Assembly (NCBI RefSeq): GCF_900074915.1
Contig: NZ_LT222315.1
Location: 62,001-126,000, forward strand
DNA length: 64,000 nucleotides
Source of the DNA: Pseudomonas cerasi
GTDB taxonomy: Bacteria; Pseudomonadota; Gammaproteobacteria; Pseudomonadales; Pseudomonadaceae
Direction of reading: 5' to 3'
Every line of letters begins with the position of its first letter. The first letter of the stretch is position 1. The notes beneath the pieces were generated by a model. That model was not told where the DNA came from and did not search any database. It was given only the letters and a program-made list of their open reading frames with translations. Made by a program: the position numbers and the translations under genes. Of the stretch, positions 1-8,417 are shown in pieces.

Positions 1-2
1 AG

Positions 3-1124
3 GCGATGAACCACGGCAATCAGGTCATGGCACGCACCAGCGACATTCCTTACCACGTGCTAGAGACGACCTATCAACAGTACCTGCGCCAAGCATCGCT
101 CCAGGCCGCCAACGACCGGATCAGCAATGCCATCGCCGCGTTGCCGATTTTCCCCCATTACTCGTTCGACCTGGATGCGTTGTACGGTGCCGTCGATGGT
201 CAGAAATTCAGCATCGAGCGCCCAACCGTGAAGGCGCGCCACTCGCGCAAATACTTTGGCCGTGGCAAGGGTGTCGTCGCCTACACGTTGCTGTGTAACC
301 ACGTGCCGCTCAACGGCTATTTGATCGGCGCACACGACTTCGAGGCGCACCACGTGTTCGACATCTGGTATCGCAACACGTCGGACGTCGTGCCGACCGC
401 GATTACCGGTGATATGCACAGCGTCAATAAGGCCAACTTCGCCATCTTGCACTGGTTCGGTCCACGCTTTGAGCCGCGCTTCACCAATCTCGAAGACCAA
501 CTCCAAGAATTGTACAGCGCCGATGATCCGGCGCTTTACGAGAAGTGCCTGATCCGGCCGGTCGGCCAGATCGATCAGCAGCTCATCATCAGTGAAAAAC
601 CGAACATCGACCAGATCGTTGCCACGCTAGGCCTCAAAGAGATGACGCAAGGCACGCTGATCCGCAAGCTTTGCACCTACACCGCGCCGAATCCGACACG
701 GCGCGCGATCTTCGAGTTCGACAAGCTCATCCGTAGCATCTACACGTTACGTTACCTGCGCGATCCGCAGTTGGAACGGAACGTACATCGCTCGCAGAAC
801 CGCGTCGAGTCCTACCACCAGCTACGCTCGACCATCGCACAGGTCGGTGGAAAGAAGGAATTGACCGGGCGCACCGACATTGGAATCGAGATCAGCAACC
901 AGTGCGCTAGGCTGATCGCCAACGCCATCATCTACTACAACTCGGCCATCCTGTCGCACCTGCTGACGAAGTGCGAAGCGAGCGGCAATGCCAAGGCCGT
1001 GGCGCTGATCACCAAGATTTCACCGGCGGCCTGGCGGCACATTCTGCTGAATGGGCACTACACCTTCCAAAGCGACAAAATGATCGACCTGGACGCACTA
1101 CTGGCAGGGCTGGAGTTGGGGTGA
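3..1124 (+). CDS. tnpA: Tn3-family transposase TnpA, C-terminal part (cut by window edge)
   Basis: The reading frame enters from the left edge and encodes the catalytic half of a Tn3-type DDE transposase. The expected acidic residues are visible: the first Asp in VDGQKF, the second Asp in TGDMHSVN, and the Glu in NRVESYH. The C-terminus (a helix followed by WRHILLNGHYTF) is typical of the family. Full Tn3 transposases have about 1000 residues, so roughly 370 are seen here. The gene ends at the transposon terminus near 1156, as usual for tnpA. The enzyme cuts the transposon ends and joins them to target DNA by replicative transposition. Whether the gene is intact upstream cannot be seen. Confidence 0.93.
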   Translation, partial: AMNHGNQVMARTSDIPYHVLETTYQQYLRQASLQAANDRISNAIAALPIFPHYSFDLDALYGAVDGQKFSIERPTVKARHSRKYFGRGKGVVAYTLLCNHVPLNGYLIGAHDFEAHHVFDIWYRNTSDVVPTAITGDMHSVNKANFAILHWFGPRFEPRFTNLEDQLQELYSADDPALYEKCLIRPVGQIDQQLIISEKPNIDQIVATLGLKEMTQGTLIRKLCTYTAPNPTRRAIFEFDKLIRSIYTLRYLRDPQLERNVHRSQNRVESYHQLRSTIAQVGGKKELTGRTDIGIEISNQCARLIANAIIYYNSAILSHLLTKCEASGNAKAVALITKISPAAWRHILLNGHYTFQSDKMIDLDALLAGLELG

Positions 1125-1156
1125 CGGAATTTTCTGGGGTTCCGGCTTACAACCCC
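1119..1156. repeat. Terminal inverted repeat of the Tn3-family element (right end)
   Basis: Read outward on the minus strand, the sequence begins GGGGTTGTAAGCCGGAACC, with the GGGG start and roughly 38-bp length typical of Tn3-family ends. It starts right behind the tnpA stop codon. The coding sequence of a toxin gene breaks exactly at 1156/1157, which fixes the end position. A related sequence lies exactly 400 bp to the right (1519-1556). Confidence 0.75.
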
Positions 1157-1288
1157 TGAAAGGGGCAGAACGATGCCACGCAAGCGCTGCCACAACCTTT
1201 CGGCAGCAGCTATATCACGTAAACCTATGTATTCGATTATTGCCGCCAAATCGTTGTCCGCTGATTCTAGCCAGAAAATGGGTAGCAT
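1157..1288 (-). pseudogene. ParE/RelE-type toxin, 3' end removed by the Tn3 element
   Basis: The first 43 or so residues (FWLESADNDLAAIIEYIG ... LWQRLRGIVLPLS) match the N-terminal helices of RelE/ParE superfamily toxins, which poison gyrase or ribosome-associated targets. At LPLS the frame runs into the transposon end, and the downstream 33 codons are transposon sequence. The conserved C-terminal strands carrying the active basic residues are therefore missing and the product should be non-toxic. Its start overlaps the antitoxin stop at 1288, the usual antitoxin-toxin order. The call rests on N-terminal similarity and on the antitoxin next to it. Confidence 0.7.
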
Positions 1289-1473
1289 CAGGACGCTCGC
1301 CGATGGCGCAATCGTGCCAACCGCTCTGCCATCCTTCGCTCGACTTCATCATGCGGGATAGCAGGGCGAGAGTCGGCCAGACTTGCCTCCACCTTCGCGC
1401 GTAGCCAGACGGTGTAATTGGCCTCTAGCTCTTCAGTTTCAAACTCCGAAACGATAGGCGAACGATCAATCAT
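1288..1473 (-). CDS. Antitoxin of the ParE-type module (stability-determinant family)
   Basis: A short protein beginning IDRSPIVSEFETEELEANYTVW, which matches small plasmid stability-determinant antitoxins paired with ParE-like toxins. Such proteins bind and neutralise the toxin and repress their own operon. The ATG at 1473 has GGAG nine bases upstream; an ATG five codons further upstream (1488) is also possible. The gene is intact while its toxin is cut, so it now probably acts only as an orphan antitoxin, perhaps protecting against related toxins. Confidence 0.65.
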   Translation of the reverse strand: MIDRSPIVSEFETEELEANYTVWLRAKVEASLADSRPAIPHDEVERRMAERLARLRHRRAS

Positions 1474-1518
1474 AAGGATTTTCTCCATTTATCTCTGAGT
1501 GAGTTTACACCCGAGCGA

Positions 1519-1556
1519 CTGACGAAGGAATTTTCGGCGGTTCCGGCGTGCAACCC
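1519..1556. repeat. Second Tn3-like terminal repeat, same orientation as 1119-1156
   Basis: Read on the minus strand it starts GGGGTTGCACGCCGGAACC and continues into GAAAATTCC, matching the repeat at 1119-1156 at most positions. It abuts the end of the HU gene (stop at 1560). It may be the end of a related transposon that contained the toxin-antitoxin pair, or the former end of the present element. Confidence 0.5.
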
Positions 1557-1559
1557 CTT

Positions 1560-1853
1560 CTATGAGACGCCGCCCTTGTTGATCGCGTCGTTCAGCACTT
1601 TAGCCGAGACGAACTTGATGACTTTCTTGGCAGCGATTTCGATGGCGGCACCAGTCGAAGGGTTGCGGCCAGTGCGTGCTGGACGCTCTGCCACTTTCAA
1701 TTTGCCGATGCCCGGTAGAGTGATTTCTGCACCGCTTTCCAGTTGGTCGGCAACGATCTGTCCCAATTGCTCAAGAGCCTTACGCGCGGTGGTTTTTGGC
1801 GCATCGATAGCTTCTGCAATACCGGCAACCAATTGGTCTTTCGTCAGAGCCAT
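1560..1853 (-). CDS. HU-family DNA-binding protein
   Basis: A 97-residue protein with the full HU/IHF fold signature: N-terminal helices (MALTKDQLVAGIAEAI), the central LPGIGKL turn, and the arm motif RPARTGRNPSTGAAIEIAAK that enters the minor groove and bends DNA. Length and motifs are normal for HU. The last residues (NKGGVS) are less typical and end three bases from a Tn3-like repeat, so the extreme C-terminus could have been altered by insertion. Plasmid HU proteins act as nucleoid proteins that may assist replication or reduce the fitness cost of the plasmid. It lies upstream of no obvious partner; repA1 is 180 bp away with nothing recognisable in between. Confidence 0.9.
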   Translation of the reverse strand: MALTKDQLVAGIAEAIDAPKTTARKALEQLGQIVADQLESGAEITLPGIGKLKVAERPARTGRNPSTGAAIEIAAKKVIKFVSAKVLNDAINKGGVS

Positions 1854-2036
1854 GGTGGTGTTCCTTCCCTATCAAATTCATTTGGATTGCAGAGTAAGGG
1901 GTCAGCTTGGGGCAGGCAAGAGCCCAGCTATCCAGTAGCAGCCCCCATTGACCGCGAAATGTAGAGACACGAACCAGGCTTGAGTTAGGTCCGAATACTC
2001 ACTGACGTAGTACTGAATTCATACGCGCACTCCCCA

Positions 2037-3350
2037 TCATGAACCATCCTCATGTTCTGTTTTTAAGGGGTCTCCGGCTTGCGGCCCCTGTGGGACCGCA
2101 GATATCTGATGTACACCATATTGCACACTCGAGGCGCGGCCATCAGCAGGCTGACCAACGGGGGCCTGAACGGGTGGGGTAGTGGGTGAACGATCTTGCC
2201 GAGGTGGTACGGACACAGCCTTACGGCTGGCCCTGAGAACGCTCACAGTGGCCGGTTGAGAGACTTCAGTGAGGATGTGCGTGTAGCTGGCCACCGTTCT
2301 CACCGAAACGCCGGCGAGTGTTGCAATGGCAGAACGTACCAGCGCCTTGCCCTGGTCCTGAAGCTGACGGCACGCGGCGCGTATCTTCGATTCTGTGGCT
2401 TTGTGCCGCAGTTCATGGGTGCGCCTGGCCGCCAGGCTCTGCCGCTCGGTGAGCGACAGGCTGCTATCGAGCTGCATTGCGCCTCGGTGGCAACGACGAT
2501 CACCGGTGTAGCGATCCCACGTCCAGCGACCTACGGATTTGACCGTGGCGCGTATCGACGACAGCGGCAGGTTTTCCGAAAAACCCTGCTTTAGAAAGCT
2601 GTTGTGGTTGTAGGCATACGCATCGAGCGAGCGCATGAATGACTCGAACGAACCCAGCTCGCGCTCGCGATTGACGATGCTGTACGCAAAATAACGCAGC
2701 TGCTCGAACAGGATGCAGTGCCGCGAATGGCTGACCTGGTCAAGCTTGGGACCTGTGGCCCACGGCTTGACGGTCAACTCCACAGCGCTCGCCAGTTCGC
2801 CCAGTTCGTACACGTGGCTGTGAAATTCGGTCGTCTCCCACCAGGGGTGACCAGGTGTTTTGGCGACAGGGCCACCGTGGTAGTCCACGTCCGCGTCGAG
2901 GCGAGCGGCAAACGCGGCATAGATCGCCTTCATGTACTGAATCGGCTTGGTCCGTGCATTCTCGGTGGTGCACACGGACGGCACGGCATAGAACAACTGG
3001 GAATGGCCGCTTTTGCGGTTGCGCACCATCAGGTTCGGCGCGGGCAACCCGGCATCGTCCCAGGCCAAGGCGTTGGCATGGTCGAGGTCGAACACCAGCC
3101 ACGACACCATGCCGGGGCGATTGACCTGCATATAGGGGTAACGCAGCGCGTATTCACGAGGGCGAACGCGGGTGGCGGTTTTGTCGTCGCTGCACCGTGC
3201 CATGTATGGCGCTTCCAGCAATAACCGGTTGAGCGCGGTGCCTTCTTCGAAGAAGCGTGCCGGCGGAAGGTGTGTGCTGCTGGCCAGCGCATCGGCGTTG
3301 GCCGTGTGCGAGGTCGCGAGGGAAGGGCTGATCGCGTGGTCGTGGCTCAT
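2037..3350 (-). CDS. repA: Replication initiator RepA1 of the PFP (pPT23A) family
   Basis: A 437-residue initiator with the layout of PFP RepA proteins. The N-terminal two thirds carry a primase-like replicase domain (VSWLVFDLDHANALAWDD, then HSQLFYAVP), and a helix-turn-helix follows near residues 335-360 (IATLAGVSVRTVASYTHIL). The C-terminal tail is variable and proline-rich. This ColE2-related family makes the primer and binds the origin located just downstream of or within the 3' part of the gene. The ATG at 3350 follows the conserved leader region. The gene is about 94% identical in protein to the second RepA at 57816-59129 (28 differences, clustered at both ends). Confidence 0.93.
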   Translation of the reverse strand: MSHDHAISPSLATSHTANADALASSTHLPPARFFEEGTALNRLLLEAPYMARCSDDKTATRVRPREYALRYPYMQVNRPGMVSWLVFDLDHANALAWDDAGLPAPNLMVRNRKSGHSQLFYAVPSVCTTENARTKPIQYMKAIYAAFAARLDADVDYHGGPVAKTPGHPWWETTEFHSHVYELGELASAVELTVKPWATGPKLDQVSHSRHCILFEQLRYFAYSIVNRERELGSFESFMRSLDAYAYNHNSFLKQGFSENLPLSSIRATVKSVGRWTWDRYTGDRRCHRGAMQLDSSLSLTERQSLAARRTHELRHKATESKIRAACRQLQDQGKALVRSAIATLAGVSVRTVASYTHILTEVSQPATVSVLRASRKAVSVPPRQDRSPTTPPVQAPVGQPADGRASSVQYGVHQISAVPQGPQAGDPLKTEHEDGS

Positions 3351-3603
3351 GCTTCACCGCCTTGGCCAACTGGTTGGCCAACGCGGTGAAAGGGTGTGAC
3401 GCAAGGGGTCAACTGGGGGGGCAGGGTGCTGTCATAGAGGTCGCACAGCAGCTGAAAAATCTTTTCCATAAGTCCACCGTTCAGCGGTGAACTGAAGGCT
3501 TCACTTTTGACGACTTGCACAAAGCCGCAGTGAACGCCATAATCAGCTCACGTTATGTGTGTTGAACAGGTGTCGATTGCTCATCTGGCCTGTTCAAGAT
3601 TTT
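3351..3603 (-). promoter_or_regulatory. repA1 leader / copy-number control region
   Basis: About 250 bases between the upstream terminator and the repA1 start, conserved at 59130-59383 before repA2. It contains small inverted repeats (CCACCG-TTCAG-CGGTG near 3476-3491, and GAACAGG...CCTGTTC near 3564-3595). PFP and ColE2-type repA genes are controlled in the leader by RNA structure or antisense RNA; that mechanism is inferred here from position and conservation, not seen directly. Confidence 0.5.
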
Positions 3604-3637
3604 CCAAAAAGCCCCGCCGGCAAGCGGGGCTTTTTGG
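3604..3637. terminator. Rho-independent terminator upstream of repA1
   Basis: CCAAAAAGCCCCGC at 3604-3617 pairs perfectly with GCGGGGCTTTTTGG at 3624-3637, with A and T runs on both sides, so it can act in both directions. The equivalent structure stands at 59384-59417 before repA2. It insulates repA from transcripts of the gntR side. Confidence 0.85.
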
Positions 3638-3759
3638 TTTCTGCGATTCGTGAATCTACATCGTCGCTTTCCTGCAAATAAAACTGTGCCGGATAGTAGC
3701 ATGGGACCTCCGCTTTTCGCCCTACAAAATCCGTTGCTTTCAAAGAGCTAGGCCACTCA

Positions 3760-4188
3760 TCAGCACGGAGTGGGACGCAGCTGGCCCAGGACGCGCAGGA
3801 TTTCGTTTTCAAAGGCCACTTTCGATTCAAGGTCGGCCAGCCTTTTGTGACCCTCTGCAACGCACCTCAGCAAGCCCGGCAGGTGACCATGCTGGGGCGG
3901 CTCGTTGCCGTTCGTGACCAGGTAGCCTTTGTGGTACTGCGCGGCGATGTAACCCTGCGTTTCCAACGAGCGCAGCGCTTCACGCACAGGCATACGGCTG
4001 ACCTGGAAGGCATTGGCGATGGCTTGCTGCGCAAGCCGTTCACCTGGTTCAAGTCGTCCGTCCATAATGGCTCCGCGAAGCGCTTCTTCTATGGTCTCGC
4101 GAGGCAGCGCTATAGGCTGTGCAATGCCGAGGGCAATGGTTTCGAGCACGTGCTGCGCGTGCAGTTTTTGCGTTCTGCGGTTACTCAT
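3760..4188 (-). CDS. Short GntR-type regulator (winged helix only)
   Basis: A 142-residue protein. Residues about 30-95 form a GntR winged helix: LRGAIMDGRLEPGERLAQQAIANAFQVSRMPVREALRSLETQGYI. The effector-binding FCD domain usual for FadR-subfamily members is absent and is replaced by a 45-residue tail. The ATG at 4188 has a good AGGAG site. It lies between the relaxase and repA, with GC-rich hairpins in front that could be its operator. A close copy is found at 60828-61256 in the second replicon. A role in controlling repA or mobilisation genes is likely from location but unproven. Confidence 0.8.
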   Translation of the reverse strand: MSNRRTQKLHAQHVLETIALGIAQPIALPRETIEEALRGAIMDGRLEPGERLAQQAIANAFQVSRMPVREALRSLETQGYIAAQYHKGYLVTNGNEPPQHGHLPGLLRCVAEGHKRLADLESKVAFENEILRVLGQLRPTPC

Positions 4189-4218
4189 TTACTTCTCCTT
4201 TTTACGCATGCGAACACA

Positions 4219-4301
4219 ACCCTGCGCCGGAGCGCCTGACTCGGCGCGGCACAGGGTTGAGGTGTGATTTCTTAGGTGCCACCTCCTGGCCGGGAGGTGG
4301 C
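4219..4301. promoter_or_regulatory. Two hairpins between relaxase gene and gntR-like gene
   Basis: Hairpin 1: AACCCTG (4219-4225) pairs with CAGGGTT (4252-4258) around a GC-rich core. Hairpin 2: GCCACCTCC (4278-4286) pairs with GGAGGTGGC (4293-4301). Both structures recur near 61289-61326 and 61347-61370 with compensating base changes, which supports a functional role such as a terminator for the relaxase transcript or an operator for the GntR protein. There is no U-run, so classical termination is uncertain. Confidence 0.5.
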
Positions 4302-4313
4302 CTATCAGGCGGC

Positions 4314-7300
4314 TCAGTCCACGCTCATGCCGTCATCTTCATCCGGGGATGACAGCTCCGGTGTGCCGGCAGCGATGGCCTGCCCTTTGGGCGTGGTTTC
4401 AGCGACTTCCCGCTCAGGCGCGGTCGGTTGCGCAGACCATTCGCGGCGGTTGACCGTTTTGTCCGTGACAGTGCCGTCCTCTTCGATGACCTGCACCACG
4501 ACAGGCTGGGTGCCCAGGTCTTGCAAACGTACCTGGTCGCCTTGCTTCAGATCTGCGTCGCCCATGGCCTCTTCCAGCCCTACGCCCCACACCGTGCGGG
4601 GCTTACCGCCCTCGGGCTTGAGCGTCACGAAGTAGCTCATCTGGTTGTCGTCATTGTGCTGATACGGTGCTTCCCCATGCTCGATCAGCGTGCCCTCGAT
4701 GACTTTGCTCCTGGACGGGGCTGTCTGGCTCGTTGCTGCTTGAGGTGTCGGAAACAGACGCTCTTCCACCTCATTGACTATCTGGGCAGCCATCTCCGTG
4801 AGGTGGTCCAGATCATCGACCAACTTAGGCGAGTTTTCGACTTGCTTGTAAGTGGCGACGATGCTGGCCTTGAACGCTTCACGATAGCTGTCGTTTTCCA
4901 TGTAAGACGTGAGCATGGCAGCGGCTTCAGGGGTCTTGTCATCCGCCGCAATAAGCCAGATGGCGTGGTCTTTACCTCGCAAGCCCATGACCGTATCAGA
5001 GGCTCTGACATCCGCTTCGGACATCGGAAAATCACGACGCCATTGTGCTTCAAGCCTGACCAGCTCGCTGGGGCTCTGCAGGTCCGGATCGTTGGCCCGA
5101 CTGGTCTGCCCTTCAGCTGTGGCTGTTGCTGCGGGATCGGCAGTCGATTGCGCACGCTGCGCCTGCCATTGCGCAAAGGCCTGATCGCCCTTGGGCTCAC
5201 CACGTTTTGGAATGCCCAGCGTGGTCGCCACCAGTTCGACTAACGAAACGCGCATCCGCTCTGGCACGAAGTCCAGCTCTTTGGTCAGTACCTGGCTAAC
5301 CTGCTCAGCGGTTTTTCCTTCTCTATATAGCGCCTCGATTGTCACTGTAACGCCCAACTTATCCACCAGGTCCCGTATCTCCCGTGAGGAGTCATCAACG
5401 TGCCGAGGCAGGTCGTTGGCATTAGCCGGCGTAGGCTTTGCGGCTTCGGGGTTCACTGGTGCCGGCGCTGGGCTTGTGCCAGCTGAAGTACTCACCGGCT
5501 CAGGCGTGCTGGTCTGTGCCTCAGACGTGGCCGGCGCGGTGGAATCCACATCAGGGTGAGCACGCTGTGCCTGCCATTGCGCAAAAGCCTGGTCGCCTTT
5601 GGGCTGACCGCGTTCAGGAATGCCCAGGGTGATCGCCACCGTCTCCACGAACGCAATGCGCTCCGGCTCGGGAACAGTGTCGAGCTGGGTGGCCAGCGCC
5701 TGGCTAACCTGGTCAGCCGTTTTTCCTTGGCCATACAGCGCTTCGATAGGCACGGTAACGCCTAGGCGATCCGCCTGGTCCCGCACGTCCCGTGTGGCGT
5801 CATCAACGTGCCGAGGCAAGTCGGTGGCAGGACCAATGCTCTGGCCATCACGTTCGATGTCCAGCTCTGCACGGCGGTCAGCCAGGCTTTGGTTCATGGC
5901 CTTGTCGGTGAAATGCACGTCCAGGCCATTCTTGGCCACCGCCTCGATCACCAGCTTTTTGAATTCGGCGGTGCCGGTGATGGTCAGTGTGCTGCCGAAC
6001 CGCTCCCTGGCCAGCTGGAGGGCCACGGACACCCCGGATTCGGTAATCCCCGTGCGGCGCATAGAGATTGTTTTGCCCGTGTCCACAAACAGGGTCTTGT
6101 CGGTCTGCTTGTCCAGGTAATGCACGTTCTGACTGAACTTGGCTTTGCGTGTGTAAAGGTCCTTGGCGCTGAGGTCGCGGGCCCGCTGACTGGCGGCGGC
6201 GGGATCAACCTGTTTGGCAAAGCGATCCATGACCCGCTTCACCCGGTCACGCACGCCTTCAGGGCCAGGCCCTCTGGCACCGCTGATGCTGAAGCCTGGG
6301 TCTTCTTTTTCGTCTTCTAACAGATTGCGTATGGCTGCACTGCCCATGAAATTCACCTCGGTGTTGGGTTTCGGGTTGTGGAACTGTTCACGCGCTTTAA
6401 GCCGTTCGAAGGTCAGCACGGAAACCAGCTGCGCCTTGTCTTGGCGGGTTAAGCGTTGATCGGAGAACACGGCGCGCCTGAGCGCGTAATACTGTTGATC
6501 GATCCGGCGTATTGCCCATCGATGCGCCGGGGCAATCTGGTTGTGCTGCGCTTCCCGCGTGAAATACGCGGCCACCGTCGAGGCCTGCCTGTTAACGGTC
6601 AGGGCCTTGATCGAGGCGCGCTTGAACACCAGCGCCTTGTCTGCGGGCCGTTTGAGCGGATCGAACAGCATCCGGGCGCGCTGCTCGATGTCAGCCACCG
6701 TCGCGACCCGATGCGGGTTCTTGGCGTAGGGCGGGACGACAGAGCCAGGCCGCCATTGGCGGGGAGGGCGAGGCTTGCCTGGAGCCCTGGGCCTACGCCC
6801 GACAGAAGATCGTCCAGGCGTTGCTGTCGCAGTCGCTGCCTTGGGCATCGACGTGACGGAAGGTGCTCTGTAGAACACCAGCGCGTTGTCAGAAGGCTTC
6901 TTGAGCGGATCAAAAAGGCGTCGGCCTCGCTCCTCGATGTCAGCGATGGTCGCGACGCGGTGCGGGTTCTTGGCATACGGCGGGACTACGCGTCCAGTTC
7001 GTACTCGGGCGTTTCGGGGCTTTCCAGCTCCGGTCCGGCGTCGGCCTGTAGCGCCTGCTGGCGTTGCTGTTCCCGTTGCTTCCTGAGAAACGGCGGCAGG
7101 CCCGCGTCCTCCTCTTCCTCGCTCAACTGTGGACCTGCTCCCTCTTCCTCTTCCTCGTCCTCCTCCTGGTACAGATGGTCGCAATCCAGAATCTCCTCCT
7201 GGTTGCGACTGTCCCAGGTGAACGTGTGCATCACTGGGCAGTAGCACCGCACCGTCACGGCTTCGGGCCGATCCGGCTTGCCGGTGATCTGCCACATCGC

Positions 7301-8417
7301 TGACGGACAGGTCTTGCAGGCCATCGGCAGGTGCGGCAGTGCGTCGCCCCGCAGTTTCAGCAGGACTTCGCTGGTGATCTCTCTGTCGTTGCCCGGTGTG
7401 TACGTTGTCATTGTGTTCTCCATGGACTTGGTAGAATTTCTGCTCGCGCTCAGCAAGCAACTGCTGACGCTCTTCTGGGCTGGCAGCCACATAACGCTTG
7501 CGAAACGCCGGTGTCGCCTTTTCCACATACTTGATTTCCATCGCCCGTTGCGGCCATTCAGTTAACCGCTGGGCAATGATCGCTTTATCAAGCGGCTCCT
7601 TTTTCAAGTCGCGCCTGACGATAAAGTCATCGTGAAAGATGGTTTCTTTGAGGTTGGTAAACTTCGCATCACCGGGCAACTTGACGGCCACGTACTCATT
7701 GTCTTTGCCCTGGTTGCGGATGCGCGTTTCACCGTAGGTGGCCGCCAACTCGTAGAACGCCTCACGGGTGGTCACGTTCTTTTCAATCACCTGCCTAACC
7801 AGCGTTTGCTTGAACTCCCGATTCTTACCGTAGAAGTCATCGCCCTTGTACCTGGACAGCACGCTTGCGGCATCAGCAATGTCTACCCGAACATGCTCTC
7901 TGGGTGACGCAAGGTTGTACTTCTGGTTTAGGTATTCCTGGAAAGCCTCAAAATACTTCTCATGATTCTTATAAAAGCCCACGGGGTTGGCTTCATTACC
8001 ACTGAGCAAGTTAATGCGCGGCACGATCACATGAATATGCGGTTTGCGCTCGACAGGCTTGCCGGTCTTCTTGTCAGTTACCCATTTGATTTTCGGCAAA
8101 TGCGCTTCTGCATAGAAATTGAATTCTTCCGCTTTATACGCATACATGAGAAACTGTTTAAATTCGGCTGTAACTGCTTTAAGTGTGGATTCAGCCACAG
8201 CGTCTTCACGAAAGCTAAGCGTGAACGTCAAGTAACGGTCCTGGCCGCGATCAGGGATGCTCTCATATATAGAACGGGTTAAATCGAGGTCGCCGGATAT
8301 AACCAGGCGATGATCCAGTTCATCGCGAGTGAACTCACGCCCTGACTTATTGCCTTCTTCGAGATATTCCTGTGCGCCAGTGTTGTACCCACTGGGCCTA
8401 ATCAGCATCAGAGACAC
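4314..8417 (-). CDS. Relaxase / mobilisation protein, 1367 aa
   Basis: The N-terminal 330 residues are the relaxase domain. They include an HxH metal motif (KPHIHVIVPR, His127 and His129) and conserved EGNKSGREFTRDELD near residue 22. The enzyme nicks oriT, stays bound to the 5' end and leads the strand through the type IV system. Residues about 336-477 are Arg/Gly-rich and overlap a gene in another frame. Two copies of a VVPPYAKNPHRVAT block lie near residues 477 and 566, and two 135-residue repeats starting LPRHVDD lie near 866 and 1001. The 8417 start overlaps the mobC stop by 20 bp. A 5'-truncated copy lies at 61384-63944. Confidence 0.88.
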   Translation of the reverse strand: MSLMLIRPSGYNTGAQEYLEEGNKSGREFTRDELDHRLVISGDLDLTRSIYESIPDRGQDRYLTFTLSFREDAVAESTLKAVTAEFKQFLMYAYKAEEFNFYAEAHLPKIKWVTDKKTGKPVERKPHIHVIVPRINLLSGNEANPVGFYKNHEKYFEAFQEYLNQKYNLASPREHVRVDIADAASVLSRYKGDDFYGKNREFKQTLVRQVIEKNVTTREAFYELAATYGETRIRNQGKDNEYVAVKLPGDAKFTNLKETIFHDDFIVRRDLKKEPLDKAIIAQRLTEWPQRAMEIKYVEKATPAFRKRYVAASPEERQQLLAEREQKFYQVHGEHNDNVHTGQRQRDHQRSPAETAGRRTAAPADGLQDLSVSDVADHRQAGSARSRDGAVLLPSDAHVHLGQSQPGGDSGLRPSVPGGGRGRGRGSRSTVERGRGGRGPAAVSQEATGTATPAGATGRRRTGAGKPRNARVRTGRVVPPYAKNPHRVATIADIEERGRRLFDPLKKPSDNALVFYRAPSVTSMPKAATATATPGRSSVGRRPRAPGKPRPPRQWRPGSVVPPYAKNPHRVATVADIEQRARMLFDPLKRPADKALVFKRASIKALTVNRQASTVAAYFTREAQHNQIAPAHRWAIRRIDQQYYALRRAVFSDQRLTRQDKAQLVSVLTFERLKAREQFHNPKPNTEVNFMGSAAIRNLLEDEKEDPGFSISGARGPGPEGVRDRVKRVMDRFAKQVDPAAASQRARDLSAKDLYTRKAKFSQNVHYLDKQTDKTLFVDTGKTISMRRTGITESGVSVALQLARERFGSTLTITGTAEFKKLVIEAVAKNGLDVHFTDKAMNQSLADRRAELDIERDGQSIGPATDLPRHVDDATRDVRDQADRLGVTVPIEALYGQGKTADQVSQALATQLDTVPEPERIAFVETVAITLGIPERGQPKGDQAFAQWQAQRAHPDVDSTAPATSEAQTSTPEPVSTSAGTSPAPAPVNPEAAKPTPANANDLPRHVDDSSREIRDLVDKLGVTVTIEALYREGKTAEQVSQVLTKELDFVPERMRVSLVELVATTLGIPKRGEPKGDQAFAQWQAQRAQSTADPAATATAEGQTSRANDPDLQSPSELVRLEAQWRRDFPMSEADVRASDTVMGLRGKDHAIWLIAADDKTPEAAAMLTSYMENDSYREAFKASIVATYKQVENSPKLVDDLDHLTEMAAQIVNEVEERLFPTPQAATSQTAPSRSKVIEGTLIEHGEAPYQHNDDNQMSYFVTLKPEGGKPRTVWGVGLEEAMGDADLKQGDQVRLQDLGTQPVVVQVIEEDGTVTDKTVNRREWSAQPTAPEREVAETTPKGQAIAAGTPELSSPDEDDGMSVD
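6986..7411 (-). CDS. Acidic protein overprinted inside the relaxase gene (TraH-like position)
   Basis: A 141-residue protein in a different frame, wholly inside the relaxase gene. The ATG at 7411 has GGAGAA six bases upstream. It starts TTYTPGNDREITSEVLLKL and has cysteine pairs (CKTCPSAMW, CYCPVMHTF). It ends in a very acidic stretch (QEEDEEEEEG ... SEEEEDAGL). The amino-acid pattern looks like a true protein, whereas the relaxase frame here is Arg/Gly/Ala-rich low-complexity. IncP plasmids carry traH, an acidic relaxosome-stabilising protein, nested in traI in the same way; functional equivalence here is inferred from arrangement and charge only. Confidence 0.7.
   Translation of the reverse strand: MTTYTPGNDREITSEVLLKLRGDALPHLPMACKTCPSAMWQITGKPDRPEAVTVRCYCPVMHTFTWDSRNQEEILDCDHLYQEEDEEEEEGAGPQLSEEEEDAGLPPFLRKQREQQRQQALQADAGPELESPETPEYELDA

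Noticed and set aside
3594..3860. 88-codon minus-strand frame overlapping the gntR-like 3' end
   Set aside because: Out-of-frame with the regulator and running through the terminator; not conserved in the second replicon.
4428..5243. 271-codon plus-strand frame opposite the relaxase
   Set aside because: Antisense shadow; a parallel shadow appears opposite the relaxase copy at 61612-62313.
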